Source: Dolomedes plantarius (lineage: Eukaryota > Arthropoda > Arachnida > Araneae > Dolomedidae). From it: a stretch of DNA of 64,000 nucleotides. Location: assembly GCA_907164885.2 (NCBI GenBank), contig OU015493.1:54354802-54418801 (forward strand), written 5' to 3'. Positions 36,083-48,832 of this stretch are shown one piece after another (the stretch's first letter is position 1; each line of letters starts with the position of its first letter). Both the position numbers and the translations under genes were made by a program. Below the pieces are notes generated by a model. That model was given only the letters and a program-made list of their open reading frames with translations, searched no databases and was not told the origin of the DNA.

Positions 36083-37388
36083 TATATCCTTATAAGCCGG
36101 AGGAACATTGAACAATTCACAAATGCATTCAAGCATTCATCACAATGTATTAGTCAAAATGCATTCATCACAAATGTATCAGTCTGTCGTATATGAGGTA
36201 ACTATATGGATTTTTAGTGTATTGAATTACAGGTATAAAAAACTCTTAAGGCTTTCATTATAATATCGGAAAGAAGTAGGGGAAATATTTTGCAGTTAGA
36301 GATCTACTGTGGAATGGCTTGGCTTAATAGAATCACTGATGAAAAAAAATCAAGACCATGAGATATATTGATAAGGGGCAATTGAAAAGGATACTCTATG
36401 ATAAATAACACAATTGGTGGTGTGAAAAATTTGACGATGAATGAGGGAGAGAGTACAGATGAAGTAAATGATATCGAATTCTGTACGCGTATTTTGAATA
36501 TGCTTTTATGTAGTTCTTTCCTTTTTCTTTTGGGAAAATACTCTACAAAATATCATATCATGTACTTTAAATTTGTAGGGGAAAATTATGATTTTATTAT
36601 GGATATTTGAGAACCAGCCCTTTGTGACAAACGAAAATCTACACGTCGCTGTTTCGTTCCATAAATTTTTAGGCATTATGTAATATTCATAAGATAACTG
36701 CGAAGGCTACTATTATTTAAAGAAAAGTGCTCTAAAAGATGAAAATGATAGGATTCTGAGTCCTTAATAAATACTTGAGGGAACGGTAAAGTTCATTTTA
36801 ATGATGATAAGTGTCATATTGCGATGAAATATGAACCACAACTCAAAGAAAAGGGGTTAATCTATCATTGCGAGAGCTGCGTCTGGGAATAACACGCTTT
36901 TCTGTCGATATTAATGGGAGAAACCAAAGATTACACCCAAAAGCTACACCAGTCCAAGCTATGGGAGACATCATTAGAGCTCTATTTATTGCGTTCGGGG
37001 AAAAAAGTGAATTTTAATATCAGTTATCTCGAAAACACAAGAGAAAAACAAGGAAAGGAAAGGAATTTTGGAAGCTCTGCTGACTCAAATGTCATTTCTC
37101 AAAGCTTTTGCGAAACATTTTGTTTCTTTAATAATGCATTATTCACAGCTGGGAGACTTAAATCTAAACTTGAATACAGTAAATGGAGAAGCAGTGTAAG
37201 TAATGTCCGATTCATTTAATGGGTGGTGTTGTAAGATTCAAGAAGGAAACTCGCAGGTTTAGACGACATCCATTTGAAGCCTTATTGACGATGAACCTAA
37301 TATTCAGTTAATTTATTTCCATGTTCAATTAATTTATTTCCAAGTTTTTTTAAGTTTTTGCTTGTTTATTTATTTGTTTGTTTGTTCT
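36083..37388. other. Non-coding stretch
   Basis: Includes short direct repeats with ATGCATTCATCACA near 36,120-36,175. The 101-codon frame at 36,914-37,219 resembles no known protein and has no supporting context. Confidence 0.5.
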
Positions 37389-38207
37389 AATCAGGAGGCA
37401 CTTGTGAGACATTCGCCTTTTGCTATTCACCGCGAAGTCTTTCTGTCTAATTTATTATGAAAGCACCATTTAGGTGAGTCAGCATTGCTCCCTATGAGGG
37501 ACGACACGGTAACGAGCAAGAATTATTTGGGATTTGAACCCAAGCCCGCTGCGGGGAATCTCCCGGTACTAGCCACTATACCAGAGGTGGGGAACGCGCG
37601 GCCTTAAGGTCGCATGTGGCCTCCGTGATCTTTTTGTGCCGCCTTCAAATTATTTTAGGAATTGTTGCTATGTCAGTTATTTATAATTTAATACTATTAT
37701 TTTTCTATTGTATTTCTTTATAATGTTAAAATTATTTAAAAATACTTCTACTTTATTATTTTTATTTGAAGTGGTATTTAAATATGTAATTGTTTATTAA
37801 AATTTAAAAATCTGGATATATATATGTGCTTACATAAATAAAAATATCAACAGTGAAATATAAAAAAATTACAGTGGTATCTATGAATATTATAATTTTA
37901 TAAAAAAAATTAATGATTCATGATTAATGATTAATGTTATAACAAGTTTTTGCCCTTATGTGAATACAAAAATATTTTATATTGTAACTTTTTAAGTCAA
38001 ACTGTAAATAAATAAGGACTTAATTTTGTGTTGTTATTTTTCTATATAATGCACCAAATTGTTAAAACTATACCTAACTATAATAATTTCATAAAAGTTG
38101 CATTTATAGGTACATTAACTTATGCGGCCTCCTTTATTGCTACCTAATTTACATGTGGCCTCTAATGGTAAAAAGGTCCCCCCCCCCTCTGCACTATACC
38201 ATTAGGG
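37389..38207 (-). mobile_element. tRNA-derived SINE, type B head, split by a hAT element
   Basis: On the minus strand the head CCTAATGGTATAGTGGCTAG, with B-box GGTTCAAATCC, looks like a tRNA-Glu-type sequence; the body with GTCGTCCCTCATAGGG and the end GGCGAATG...AGTGCCTCC matches the SINE at 30,651. Head bases lie on both sides of the hAT insertion at 37,582-38,191. Confidence 0.85.
37582..38191. mobile_element. hAT-type non-autonomous DNA transposon, 610 bp
   Basis: Ends CAGAGGTGGGGAA and, inverted on the right, CAGAGGGGGGGGG; perfect 8-bp target duplication CACTATAC at 37,574-37,581 and 38,192-38,199. The interior is AT-rich with a GCGGCC/ATGTGGCC motif near both ends and no transposase. 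It interrupts the SINE head. Confidence 0.92.
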
Positions 38208-40926
38208 AGGCAGATATTCTAAATTAGAATCTTAAATTTTTCATCATCAGGGGTCACAGGAACAGATTCGTAAGCTTACGTCATCCATACGCTAGTCTAA
38301 TTAATAGAGGCATTCTCCGTAGCGATATACTTTGTACGCAACACACAGGAAAAAATACACTACTTGTGCTTGTATGCCACCATATTAGTTGTGAAATCAA
38401 GTGGCAATAAGGTTCTCGCATTGAAACGGTGATGTACGTCGTTGTTGTCTGTATGAGAAACTCTTTTTATTTATTTGAGTAAAGCTACATAAAAATATGC
38501 AATTCGGGCTTTGCAAAGGGCGCTCGACATATTTTTCAGAAACATTTGTATTTTTCTTTGATTTTATGCTATTCTTAAAAACACTATAAGTTCGGAACTC
38601 ATCCTTACTTTGGGCTTTTGTTTTGTTTATTGTCGTAAACAGAAATAAGAACATGGAAATAAATTGTTTAGAGACATGTTACATTTAATCTTAGCTATAC
38701 AAAGCCTTGGAAGCCACGAACAGCTCACACGTATGATTAACGACAGATGAAGTGGGAAATGAAGATAGAGTAAAATGTAACTGGACCCTGTAATTGGTAG
38801 CCTTTCATCCCCTTGCGTTTAAATCTGACGGTAAAGATTCTTTATTGACCCTTTTTTATTCGAACTTCAGTTTTATCTTACAATGGCGTGAAATGGATGA
38901 ATGGACCACGAAAATAAAGTCGGCGGGTTAAGAATCAAAGAGGTCAATTCTGGACTAAATTCTTCAACTAAGTTAAACCCCCTATCTCGTGTATACCACT
39001 CATACAGAACTGGCCTGTATTCACGTGTAGTACGTTCAAAGACTTACCTACATGAAACCACAAGTGATACCGAAATTTACGAACAGTAGAAATTTCGTGA
39101 AACATAGTTACATGTCAGAAAGTTTAATCGATCTGTTACTCACAATATAAAATTAACATTAACAATTATTATCTATGTTGATTTTAAGGAGTTCTACACT
39201 CTACTTTGTGCATTAATTCGTAATATTTTTTCTGTTAAACATAAATGCAAAACTAGGTAATTACATTTATCCTTTGGTGTCATCATTACTGAAAATAAGG
39301 ACTTTCTGAAAACATACAGAGAGAAAATATGACTTCATATGGATTTTTTATCTGAAAACCGTAGTCATGCACTCCTATCTAAACTTCGATCCGACCCTGT
39401 TTTACCCCTACGCTCGATTAGTTAGCCCACACATCGATGGTAACAACAAACGTAGGTGGCCCAACGACCTCATTTGGACAGCTGGTTCTTTCCGAGTGAA
39501 AAATCCGTTCTCGGCTTCGATTGGATTTGAAATGTTTTCAATGTTTTTATACATCTATTGGGCCGTATTTTGCAAAATGCAAGTACTTGAAATCACGGAT
39601 GCTAGATCAGAGGATGCTTAGCAACGACTGCAATAAAAAACAGTAAAATTCTTTAGGGTTTGAAATTATAGTTACAAGCTGATAATCATCATGTTTGATT
39701 ACAAATAAGTAGAAATAAAGAAATAAACCAATCGATGAAAAATAGAATTGGCCTTGATTTTAATACCTGTCTAAACGAATCTGGCTAATGCTTCTCGAAC
39801 ATTACGACTCTGAATTTGAGGGACAGCCTCTCGAAGACTACCCCGTTACTGCATGAAAACTTTACCAAAACCAATAATGAATAACATCTTTAAGTGGTGT
39901 TTATGAAGTATTGATACATGGAACGATATCGGTATATGTGTCGAAAAATATGACCATGATCTTTTTACGTTCAAGGAAAATTTTTCGAACACTAGCTTTT
40001 GGAGCAACTTGATTTCTTTTAAATGTTTAAACTTTAGACCCAAATGTGAAACTTCTTTTTGAAAATAAAATAATTTTGTTAATGCAAATTTAGATTCTGC
40101 CAGCCTATTCGTTATCGAGTTCCCTCCTCTGAGCTTCACAATGCAATTAGAAATTCAGGACGTGACGCAGGAGGCCTGGTTACCAAAACATTCAAATTCC
40201 CCTGATGGTGGCATGGTTAAGATACGAGGCGATGTGTGTTCAAGCAACTTTGAAAGGAAGTGAAAAAGTATGATATCAAGTGTATAGGAAAATATCATTA
40301 AACTGTTGACTGTTTAAAAACAGTTTAGATTTTGATGATGAACATGATAATTATATGTGACAGCATACTCAGTATCAATAGACATTACTGGAAAACATAT
40401 ACTCTATAGACAAATACAGTTTCATGAGGCAGTATGTCTATGGACATCTCAGAGCTACAGTCCCTATGTTAATGTATGAAGAATTTGCAGTAATAGCTCC
40501 TTTAAATAATTATTTACACGTTATTTTCTATGATCACAGATAAGTTAATACATATTTTAAAATTTACTTTTATTTATGAATATAAGCGTTTAAGTGAAGT
40601 ATGCGTAGCTTTTAAGTTAAGGAAAATTTTTAGTGGTTATTTTCTTTCAAGGCATAAAAGTTTTTATATTTCTTATTTAAAAAGTATCGATTGTAATGAA
40701 AAAAAAATTTGAACAACACGCATTCTTCAATTGAAGACCAATTTACAAATGCACAAAACGGAATTCGACGATAAGTATTTGCTAATCTCTGATTAGAAAA
40801 ATACTGGGAAGGAAATGGTTTACATGACATCTGAAGATCCAGGTTCACTAATGCATCTCTTTAATAGAAAATCTAAATTTCCACTAGCCCAATCAAAAGG
40901 TGCGATCCAATGAGTCTCCATTTCAA
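38208..40926. other. AT-rich non-coding stretch
   Basis: No feature recognised. Frames such as 39,367-39,621 (84 codons) have no recognisable domain or neighbours. Confidence 0.5.
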
Positions 40927-40927
40927 A

Positions 40928-40937
40928 CACACACACG

Positions 40938-40973
<36 letters not shown>

Positions 40974-41013
40974 GAGAGAGACATATATATATATATGTAT
41001 GTATATACATATT
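40928..41013. repeat. (CA)n, (GA)n and (TA)n microsatellite
   Basis: CACACA interrupted by G, then GAGAGA, then TATATA/TGTA. Confidence 0.9.
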
Positions 41014-41142
41014 GATTGCAAGTTACAGTGGGTAAAATAAACATAAAGCAAGTTTTTTCCAAATTATTTCTAGTTTTCCAGATTTATAGGCGTTTTTAAG
41101 AACATTTCGAAGTCCTGTGTTATTTGTGAATATGTCTATTGA

Positions 41143-41510
41143 GACCCGAGGTAGCCTAGTGACAGCGCGTTGGGCTTTCGTCTAAGGGTGCATGGTTTGA
41201 ATCCCGACGACGCCAATAAATACTTTCGTGTCTAGGCCAGATATGGGCACGTTAAATCTGTAGACCGGAAATCCTTTCTATGAGGGTAAAGAAGGTGAGA
41301 GAAGGTACAATCCCTCCAGATATCACCCCTGAGAGTGGTCGGTCTAAATTGTGGTGGCAGACTATTCAGAGGCAGAGATTGTATCCCGGAAGGTCTTAGT
41401 TACTGTTTCGGGCCCTGTCTAATGCAATGGAAATTCGAATAAGTTTGGTGAAGAGATGGCAGGTTTTTATAAAATTCCACTCCACCATAGGTCGGCTATA
41501 TGTAGAACCT
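41143..41510 (+). mobile_element. Candidate tRNA-derived SINE, third type
   Basis: Head CCCGAGGTAGCCTAGTGACA with B-box GGTTTGAATCCC, then a ~300-bp non-coding body that is GC-richer than its surroundings. No target duplication found and no second copy in the window, so the 3' end is approximate. Confidence 0.6.
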
Positions 41511-41552
41511 TTTGTTTTATACGTAAATTAGTATAGTTATATTATATTTATT

Positions 41553-41745
41553 ACTAGCCGGGCTTCGCCCGTCTAGCGTTCGGTTTAGGGATCCGCTCCC
41601 TTCAGCAATTATTGTCAGAAAATAGAAATACTAAAAAACAACGAATAAAGGTATTTAAATTTTGTAGATACGCATCCCACGTCCTGCAAACAGTCGAAAG
41701 CAGAAGAAATATTCTTTTCCCTCCCCCCTCCCCCCAGCGAGCCGG
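41553..41745 (-). mobile_element. Helitron-like repeat end, copy A
   Basis: On the minus strand it ends GGGCGAAGCCCGGCTAGT, a short GC hairpin followed by CTAG, which resembles a Helitron 3' end. The ~190 bp match the right part of copy B (48,833-49,308) in opposite orientation, including the GACGATGATTGCTGAAGGG and GACTGTTTGCAGGACG stretches. The 5' part is replaced by the satellite that follows. Confidence 0.6.
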
Positions 41746-41767
41746 CGTTGCCCAGGATTTTAAGAAT

Positions 41768-42550
41768 GTTAACCAAAATCAATTTAAAAACTAAACACAG
41801 TATAAATTACATAGTAAAAAAAATGTGAAATGTTATAGACATCTCAGAATTTAGGTAGATGCAGCCTTTCATCATTGTACCACTAAAAGCTGTAAAGTAA
41901 AAATGTCAAATTCGGGAAAAATTGTTAACCAAAGTCTATTTAAAAACTAAACACAGTATAAATAACATAGAAAAAAGCATATGAAATGTTATATGCATGA
42001 ATAAAAAGAAAATCTAATATAAAAAAAATATATATTTATAATAAACTCCTCAGAATTCAGGTAGTTCAGCCTTTCATTATTCGACCAAAAAAAACCTAAA
42101 AAGTAAAACAAAATATATACATTTATTATGAACCACTAAAATCTGAAAAGTAAAAATGTCAAATTGTCTTTTGGAAAGTAAAGCTGAAAAGTAAAAATGT
42201 CAAATTCTTGAATGTTTGTTAACAAAAATTAATTTAAAAACTAAACACAGTATAAATAACATAGAAAAAAAACATAAGAAATGTTATATACATCTCAGAA
42301 TTTAGGTAAACTCATCAACCTAAGGCAGTTAGGCCTTTCATCATTTTACCTCTAAAAGCTGAAAAGTAAAAATCTCAATTTTGTTAACCAAAATCAACTT
42401 AAAAACTAAACACTGTATAAATAACACAGAAAAAAAGCATGTGAAATGTTATACACATGTCAGAATTTAGGTAGATTCAGTCTTTTATCATTTTACCACC
42501 AAAAGATGAAAAGTAAAAATCTCAATTTTGTTAACTAAAATCAATTAATA
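41768..42550. repeat. ~155-bp satellite, four to five units
   Basis: Units begin GTTAACCAAAATCAATTTAA at 41,768, 41,924, 42,218, 42,383 and 42,530 (last one partial), sharing AACTAAACACAGTATAAA, CTCAGAATTTAGGTAG and GAAAAGTAAAAATGTCAAA. The second unit carries about 135 extra bases. It starts about 20 bp after the Helitron-like end. Confidence 0.9.
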
Positions 42551-44020
42551 TTATCGCAAAATATTATCGCAAAATGTACTAATTCTGTTCTTTATAATTA
42601 CATTTTGTATACTTCCGCTTTAAGATGAAGACAGTATTAAATGAAAAAAAAATATGGCAAAAAAAGTTAAATATTTTTTTACACACTTTAAAGACTTTTC
42701 TTTAATTTAAATAGTAAAAACATGTTCTGATTAAAAAAAAAACTTCACTGTTCTTTGAGTTTCAAAAGACTGTGAAGACTCACAAAGAAGTTTAACAACT
42801 TTCCTTTGTGATGCTCTTTCCACTGTTATTTACAAAATTACTGACATTAAAAGTCTTTCTTCACGGGCCAAATAACACCCGTAATGGCATCTCCTATAAT
42901 GTGGCTTCGTAACTTGAAGTGTAAACATTGTTTCCTTATCTTTAAATCGTTAGGTTGTATTGTGGGGTTTTTGACTGCGCTTTATTCTCCATGGTTGCTC
43001 CCAGAAATGATGAATGAACTATCTGTTATTGCATTTCCGTTACATATTTTATGCCCCCAGTGACAGTTATATTCTTTGAAATGATTTTTACAGCTTTTCC
43101 GATTGCTTACGACGTAAAAATAACGCATCATTTTCAGATAATTTTATTTCCAATTTAAAAAAAGAAAAATATATATATATAATATTTCGAAGCTTTTATT
43201 TGTGGTTCGTGGGAGGGAAATATTACCCTTTTTTTAAATATAGATTATTATCAAGTCAGATACAGAAAAAGGTAATTTTCTGAATTTTATAAACATTAAT
43301 GCTACGAATAATCTGTTTCCTGATGCTTTATTCCGCTCTTTATGATAAAATATTTTTCATAACTAGACGAAGGGAAATATACTGATCTGGTCTACTGAGA
43401 GGGGCAAATTCTTTTTTAAATGGTGGACATATTATAAGAGCTGATGTTGTGTTTTAACTTAGATCCTCTAAATTCCTGATGCTTAGGAACATCGGTTTAG
43501 TTTCTCAGTCGCGTTAAATCAACAGACAGGCCAGAAATTTTTGTTGCTGTTTCAATGCCAGTTTTACAAAATAACTTTGCTAAAACTCCATTTTTGGTTA
43601 CTTTACGAATTCTATTAATTTTATCTAGAAGTAAACCTTTTGCACAGAAAGTTGGCAATGTATAAAATCTAACTGAAAGTTCTGACAACCAAACTATAAA
43701 TGTGCAATAAACCTTACAGGAGATATATTATACAAGGGATATATAGGGATACAAGGGATATATATACAATCCTTATAGTACCCCTATTGTAGAATTTTAA
43801 TTTTGAGATTTGGAAAGATAATATCAGTTTTAATTATAGCTCTTCAATGAAATGTTAAAACCCAGTGGATTATATTAAGTTTCACAAAAACCAATTCATT
43901 TAAGAAAAGGCTCGCTAGTGAAAAGAAGGCTTTTGTAAACATCATATCAGGACAGCCACTTCCTTTGACAACAATGGGTGGTAAAATGTCTGATGCGTCA
44001 GCTCCAATATCTAGAAGCTT
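42551..44020. other. AT-rich non-coding stretch
   Basis: No feature recognised on either strand. Confidence 0.55.
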
Positions 44021-44270
44021 TTAACGTAGGATTTCGTTTCTGAATAACGGTCCTCCGGAAAGAAAAAATACAGAATCCGTCGCGAGTTATAATTTTTGCA
44101 GCACGCCGAACCCAGTCTGTATCACTTGGGCAAGCGGTAAGCAGTTAAACAGAAAAGTACCAACATGCGTAAAAAAAATAAGAAGAAGAAAAGAGGTAAG
44201 CAACGATAAGTAATCCTGCGTTAATAACCCGTGGTAGTTTCGTTAGAATAGACTACCTGAAATATATTTT
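44021..44270. repeat. TTAACGTAGG repeat family, copy 2
   Basis: TTAACGTAGGATTTCG at the left and the inverted GTAATCCTGCGTTAA ending at 44,224, with similarity to copy 1 continuing to CTACCTGAAATATATTT near 44,270. Confidence 0.7.
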
Positions 44271-44535
44271 TCTTATGTAAAACTACATATATAGGAAGCC
44301 TTATAAACATCCCTCTTGTTTCTCAATCACAATTAAACCTCATGCAATACCAGTGTCATCAATTTGTCTACAGTTTACAAAAACAGCATCCTTAGGCTTT
44401 CTTTTACCAGACCTTTCGCATTCGATACTTTAGGCCTTCAATTAGGTATTTTATTTCTATTTCTTTGTAATGGGTTATATACTTGCATACATTTATACAA
44501 ATATGTAAATAAAAAATGCATTTCGAACTGAAAGT
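44271..44535. other. Non-coding stretch
   Basis: Nothing recognised. Confidence 0.5.
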
Positions 44536-44985
44536 TCTTGTTGTTGTTGTTTCTGATGCCCAAAATGGTCTAGCTATGCTAGACGAAACCCATAAGTCCA
44601 TATACTCCCAGAAAGTCCAAGAAAAGAAGAGGTTTTTAGTAAACCTCGTCCAAGGTAAAATCAAAACAGTTTAAAATATGATCAGGTGAAGCCTGAACAG
44701 CTCTACACTTGGTGCAGGTCTTAAAAACCTTCTGTCCGTGCTCATGGGAAAGACCTCTCAAGTGTCCACTGGCAAAAAGTGAAATGCAAGTTTGCTGTTT
44801 TCTGTAGCCTTCAAAAAAGAGGGCACCACCAGGCCATGAGTACCAGTCAATGACAGGAGGGATACTCCAAAGATATTTAAGATTTCTCTTATACTCGGAG
44901 AACACCTCAGTATAAGTACTAAGCGTGTCTGACTGGGGAAAGTTCTTTGTCCCTATTAATTGTCTTGGGGGTCCCCTCACTTCTC
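44536..44985 (-). pseudogene. LINE 3' end, C-terminal ORF2 relic
   Basis: The minus strand frame 44,980-44,636 reads SLFASGHLRGLSHEHGQKVF then CTKCRAVQASPDHILNCFDF, the cysteine/histidine tail (CxxC...H....C) after RNase H in LINE ORF2 proteins. After a stop the C-terminal end continues in frameshifted form (DFLGVYGLMGFV), and the copy ends in a CAA-repeat tail, seen as TTG repeats at 44,536-44,551. 5'-truncated. Confidence 0.82.
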
Positions 44986-45112
44986 AATTTAAACTCAATG
45001 AGAGGTACATAATTTAATATTTACCACCTCAATAATCTTCAGAAAGGGGTTGAAATATATAAGATCGCACTAAAAAACGAATTAACAGAATTTGAAGTTA
45101 CCCCCCCCCCCC

Positions 45113-45152
<40 letters not shown>

Positions 45153-45257
45153 TTTACATAAAAGGAGCAGCAATGTTACGCAAAATAAATATTTCCAGAT
45201 GCTTGCTTGGATATCTAAGAACCTCAATTTTACTGTCAGAAAGTTTATTTGAAGTCA

Positions 45258-45294
<37 letters not shown>

Positions 45295-46914
45295 CATTAC
45301 AATTAACCATAACTACTTCTACTACTTCATCTAATTTATGTTATTCATACTATTCTTATATTTGACCAAAATGCCCAAATTTAATTTTTTATATTTGTAT
45401 ATGAGGTATACCGTTATAATATAGTGCCACCGCTTCTTTCATGGTAGAGTTACCACGACATTGAGCTGGTGATTTTAGTTATTTTGGACCAGTTGAGTTC
45501 AAATTTGCAAGATTAAATCAAAGTTTACAGTTTAAACATTTATCGATAGTGTCAGTTTACTAAAATAGCAAATTTTATTAATACCCTTTCAAAGGAATGC
45601 ATAATGCCCTGTAGATGAAATATTCATAACATTTGAGAAACATTTATGTATTAGAATAGGTACTTTTTAAATGAAAATGTGTATTTTTATTTAAACTCAA
45701 TAAATAATTTGTTTCGCAGCCTCTGTCTCACCATAAAATGCTCAACTGCACATTGCAAGAGTGTTTTTCAACATCGAAAAAACCTCTTCTTGCCTTCATA
45801 CCAATCTAGCAAAATAATTTATTCATAATGTAACTGAAACAGTAAAATGCGGAAAAAAGGTAATGTAGTTCCAGTATTTTGAATATTTTTAACAGAATTT
45901 TTTAATATAGTAATAAATAATCACAAAAAGGAGTACAAAATGTATATTCAGTAAAAAAAAATGTTACCAAAAGAATTTCTTTGACTAAAAGTCAGGATCT
46001 TAGACATAATTCATTGGGTATGAAATATTCATTTACAACAAAATGCTCGTTTGAAAAATTATTTTCTATTTGTGAGTGTGTTTCAGAACTCTTTTTTTGT
46101 CTGCCCATAAAAAAGAAACTTGACATTAAATTTACTTCTTTTCAAGTCATATGCACATCTTATAATTATATTTTGTACAACTTGTAGTTTTATATTTTTT
46201 GACGTGATTGAGCGTTATGCAGTTAACATTGTGGAAGAATTTTGTATTGTTTTGAGTTGTTGTTACAGAGAGAAAAAATAAAAAACCATTACTTTCACTT
46301 CCTTTTTTTCTGCAGAAGCAAAGTTTATCCCTCTCTAAAAAAATACTGAATATTTCATATTCTACAATATTTCGAAAAATGAATACCTCATAATTTTTTT
46401 AATTATTCTTCTTTCAGTATGATTTAGGACATTCGTTGAAAAGCAAATGGGTATTTGAGTTCGATTGTCTGTATTCCTTAATCATTCAGAAGGTAAGTTA
46501 CTTACTTTTCACTTTGAATTCTTGATTATTAGTTAGATAGAAACTACTAGTTCCTCATAAAAATGAAGATGATTTGTAAACTATACATAACTTAAAATAG
46601 TTTTACTGAAAGTTTAAATTTAAAGTACATTGAACTAAATCATCATAAACACAATTTATATGATTTAAAAAAAGAAAGTTTGGTGTTCTCGTTTCATGTC
46701 TTTTTATATGAAGTCAACTACGATTATATGATTACACAGCTGTCAATGACATTGCAGAACCAGCGATGACATGAGTTACAGTGATTAAAATTGTTTAAGA
46801 GGTGATATGTGGCACAGAGTGTACTACACGGTTAAAATTATAGATTTGTATATCAAAAGGAAATCGCTAAAATCAGTATTTTGTGAGTGTTCTTCGATAA
46901 TTATATTTTTTTCA
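44986..46914. other. AT-rich non-coding stretch
   Basis: Contains the C13A35 homopolymer at 45,101-45,148 and a short (TA)n run at 45,261-45,290. No gene recognised. Confidence 0.55.
45101..45148. repeat. Poly-C/poly-A homopolymer
   Basis: 13 C followed by 35 A. Confidence 0.95.
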
Positions 46915-47860
46915 CACACAGGTGTATTCAGCGATCAAGATTAACGGCGGCTGTCCATAAAATGGCCTTGAACGCAAAATCAGCAGGCATCCATAATTCT
47001 TCAATTGGGACTGTAGGTACTCGTTGGTCTCAGAAGAAACATTGAAGAATTCGGTAGACATTGGGACGAGCATCGTCCTACTAAAAGATAGTTCCAAGGA
47101 AGGTCTGTAAGAGGAGTAGAATTTGTGGTTCCAAGACCTCTGTGATGTACAGCTAACTGTTCATACTACCTCTGATCTGTATAAAGCAAAAGCAAGAGCA
47201 TAAGTGAATTGAAATCGCCCATCCCCGATTCCAACCAATTTCCTTGGGGTAGGACTAATATGACACTCTATAATGCATTCTTCCTGATTCTGGTCCCCAC
47301 TGTATCTGCGAAAAAGAGCCGTCATAATTCACGATTTTGAATCTAGACTCGTCAGGAAACACGACTTTCTCTCATACAGCTTTCCACTGTCTTTGCTTTT
47401 GGCACCATTGAAGCCTCTGGTGTCTATGTTACAGTAATAACGTATGCCGCAGTAACGGAATCCGAGCTATCAATCCTCACTGCAGCAATGTCCGTCGAAA
47501 AGTGTAGGCAGCTATCAACTGAGGCTTCATCATCCTCTATTGGGATGCCAACGTTATGGATGTCTCTGTACTATTCCTCACAGTCATGATTCACAAGCGT
47601 CTGTGTTAACCTTGTGGCGACGCCATGTTTTCCCTTAATCCTTCCCGACTAACGGCAGAACCATCTCCGGCCCTTTGTGTCCAAGTACATACAGTTATAC
47701 TAGCGTTTCACCAAACGCGTGCAGCAATATCACGATACGACCAAACTTTTTCTCTCAATCCAATAATTCTTCCTCTCTCAAACTGTGTCAACTTTTTATA
47801 GTAGTTTCTTGTTTTGTCCCTTTTCGCGCTTCATCATTTAGCGATGAAGCACGTTTACGT
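46915..47860 (-). pseudogene. Tc1-like transposase relic
   Basis: On the minus strand, starting near 47,800, LTQFERGRIIGLREKVWSYR with DIAARVW is the N-terminal helix-turn-helix region. Further on, VFPDESRFKIVNYDG (near 47,360) holds the first catalytic Asp, and GSMNS...ITEVLEPQ (near 47,150) matches the block before the second Asp. Many stops and frameshifts. The remainder to 46,915 is only weakly readable. Confidence 0.8.
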
Positions 47861-48809
47861 AACAGAGAGAAATACCAACCGCATTCATATGTATAATGTT
47901 TGAAATTTGAGGAAATCTTTCGTATCCTTTGAGTCCCATTCCCTCCCGTATTGAATGCGCATAGTTTTTGGGCATGCAGCAGGACTATGAATACTTTACA
48001 TTTACCATGACGAACAACCCATCAGCAAATTTTCAGGTCAATCCAATAAATTTTTCTTCTTGCGGCAAATCTCAATAAACAGCCCTGTGCTTATATTTTT
48101 ATTGCTAAAAACCATTTAAATTTTAAATTTGTTTTAGTTATTTTTGTCTAAATAATAATTTAGTTTAGGCTATAATGTAGTTAATTAAAATCGAAGCTAT
48201 GGATATATTTACACCCTTTATTTTGTTTATATCTTGTTCGTTTACAATATTTCCATCCCTATTCATAACTTACGAATTTAAATTTTCAAGAAACTAAAAA
48301 TGTGGATTTTATATTATATCAATGCAATGTATTTAATTGGAGAAACTAATTATAGTGTATTTTGTTTATGGTCGTCAAATATTTCAGATGTTTAAAAAAA
48401 TTTTTAGAAATGACTAGTTATTATTTAATATTTATTCTTCATTTTTTTAATTTCTGTACGTAGTGTAAGTCTTTTTAACTATTTATCAGATGGATCTTTA
48501 ATTGAAATTCATTTCAAATAAAATATAAAAACGTAAAACTTGAGGTTCATAATTAATTTTTTTTACTATTTTATTAGATAGAGCTTATAAAATATAAATG
48601 TCTAGCAACTTCAGTTTTAGCATTTAATTTATGTTTGTTCTCCATTTCATAATAAAATCATAATAAAACCAAGCTTTCTGCTGAACTGTAAACCAAGGAA
48701 AATCAACAAATATTTTTTAAAAATTTATTGGAATGCATTTTAAAATTTATAGCTACATGTAAATATTCTAATAACAGTTCTGTTGTTTCTTATAAGAAAA
48801 ATGCATGAA
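47861..48809. other. AT-rich non-coding stretch
   Basis: No feature recognised. Confidence 0.55.
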
Positions 48810-48832
48810 TATATATATATATATATATATAT

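Noticed and set aside
36914..37219. 101-codon open frame as a possible gene
   Set aside because: No recognisable domain, homolog or splice context, and its length is not exceptional for chance in a window of this size.
45430..45500. tRNA-like or SINE-like head with GAGTTCAAATT resembling a B-box
   Set aside because: No cloverleaf can be drawn and no body, tail or second copy is present.
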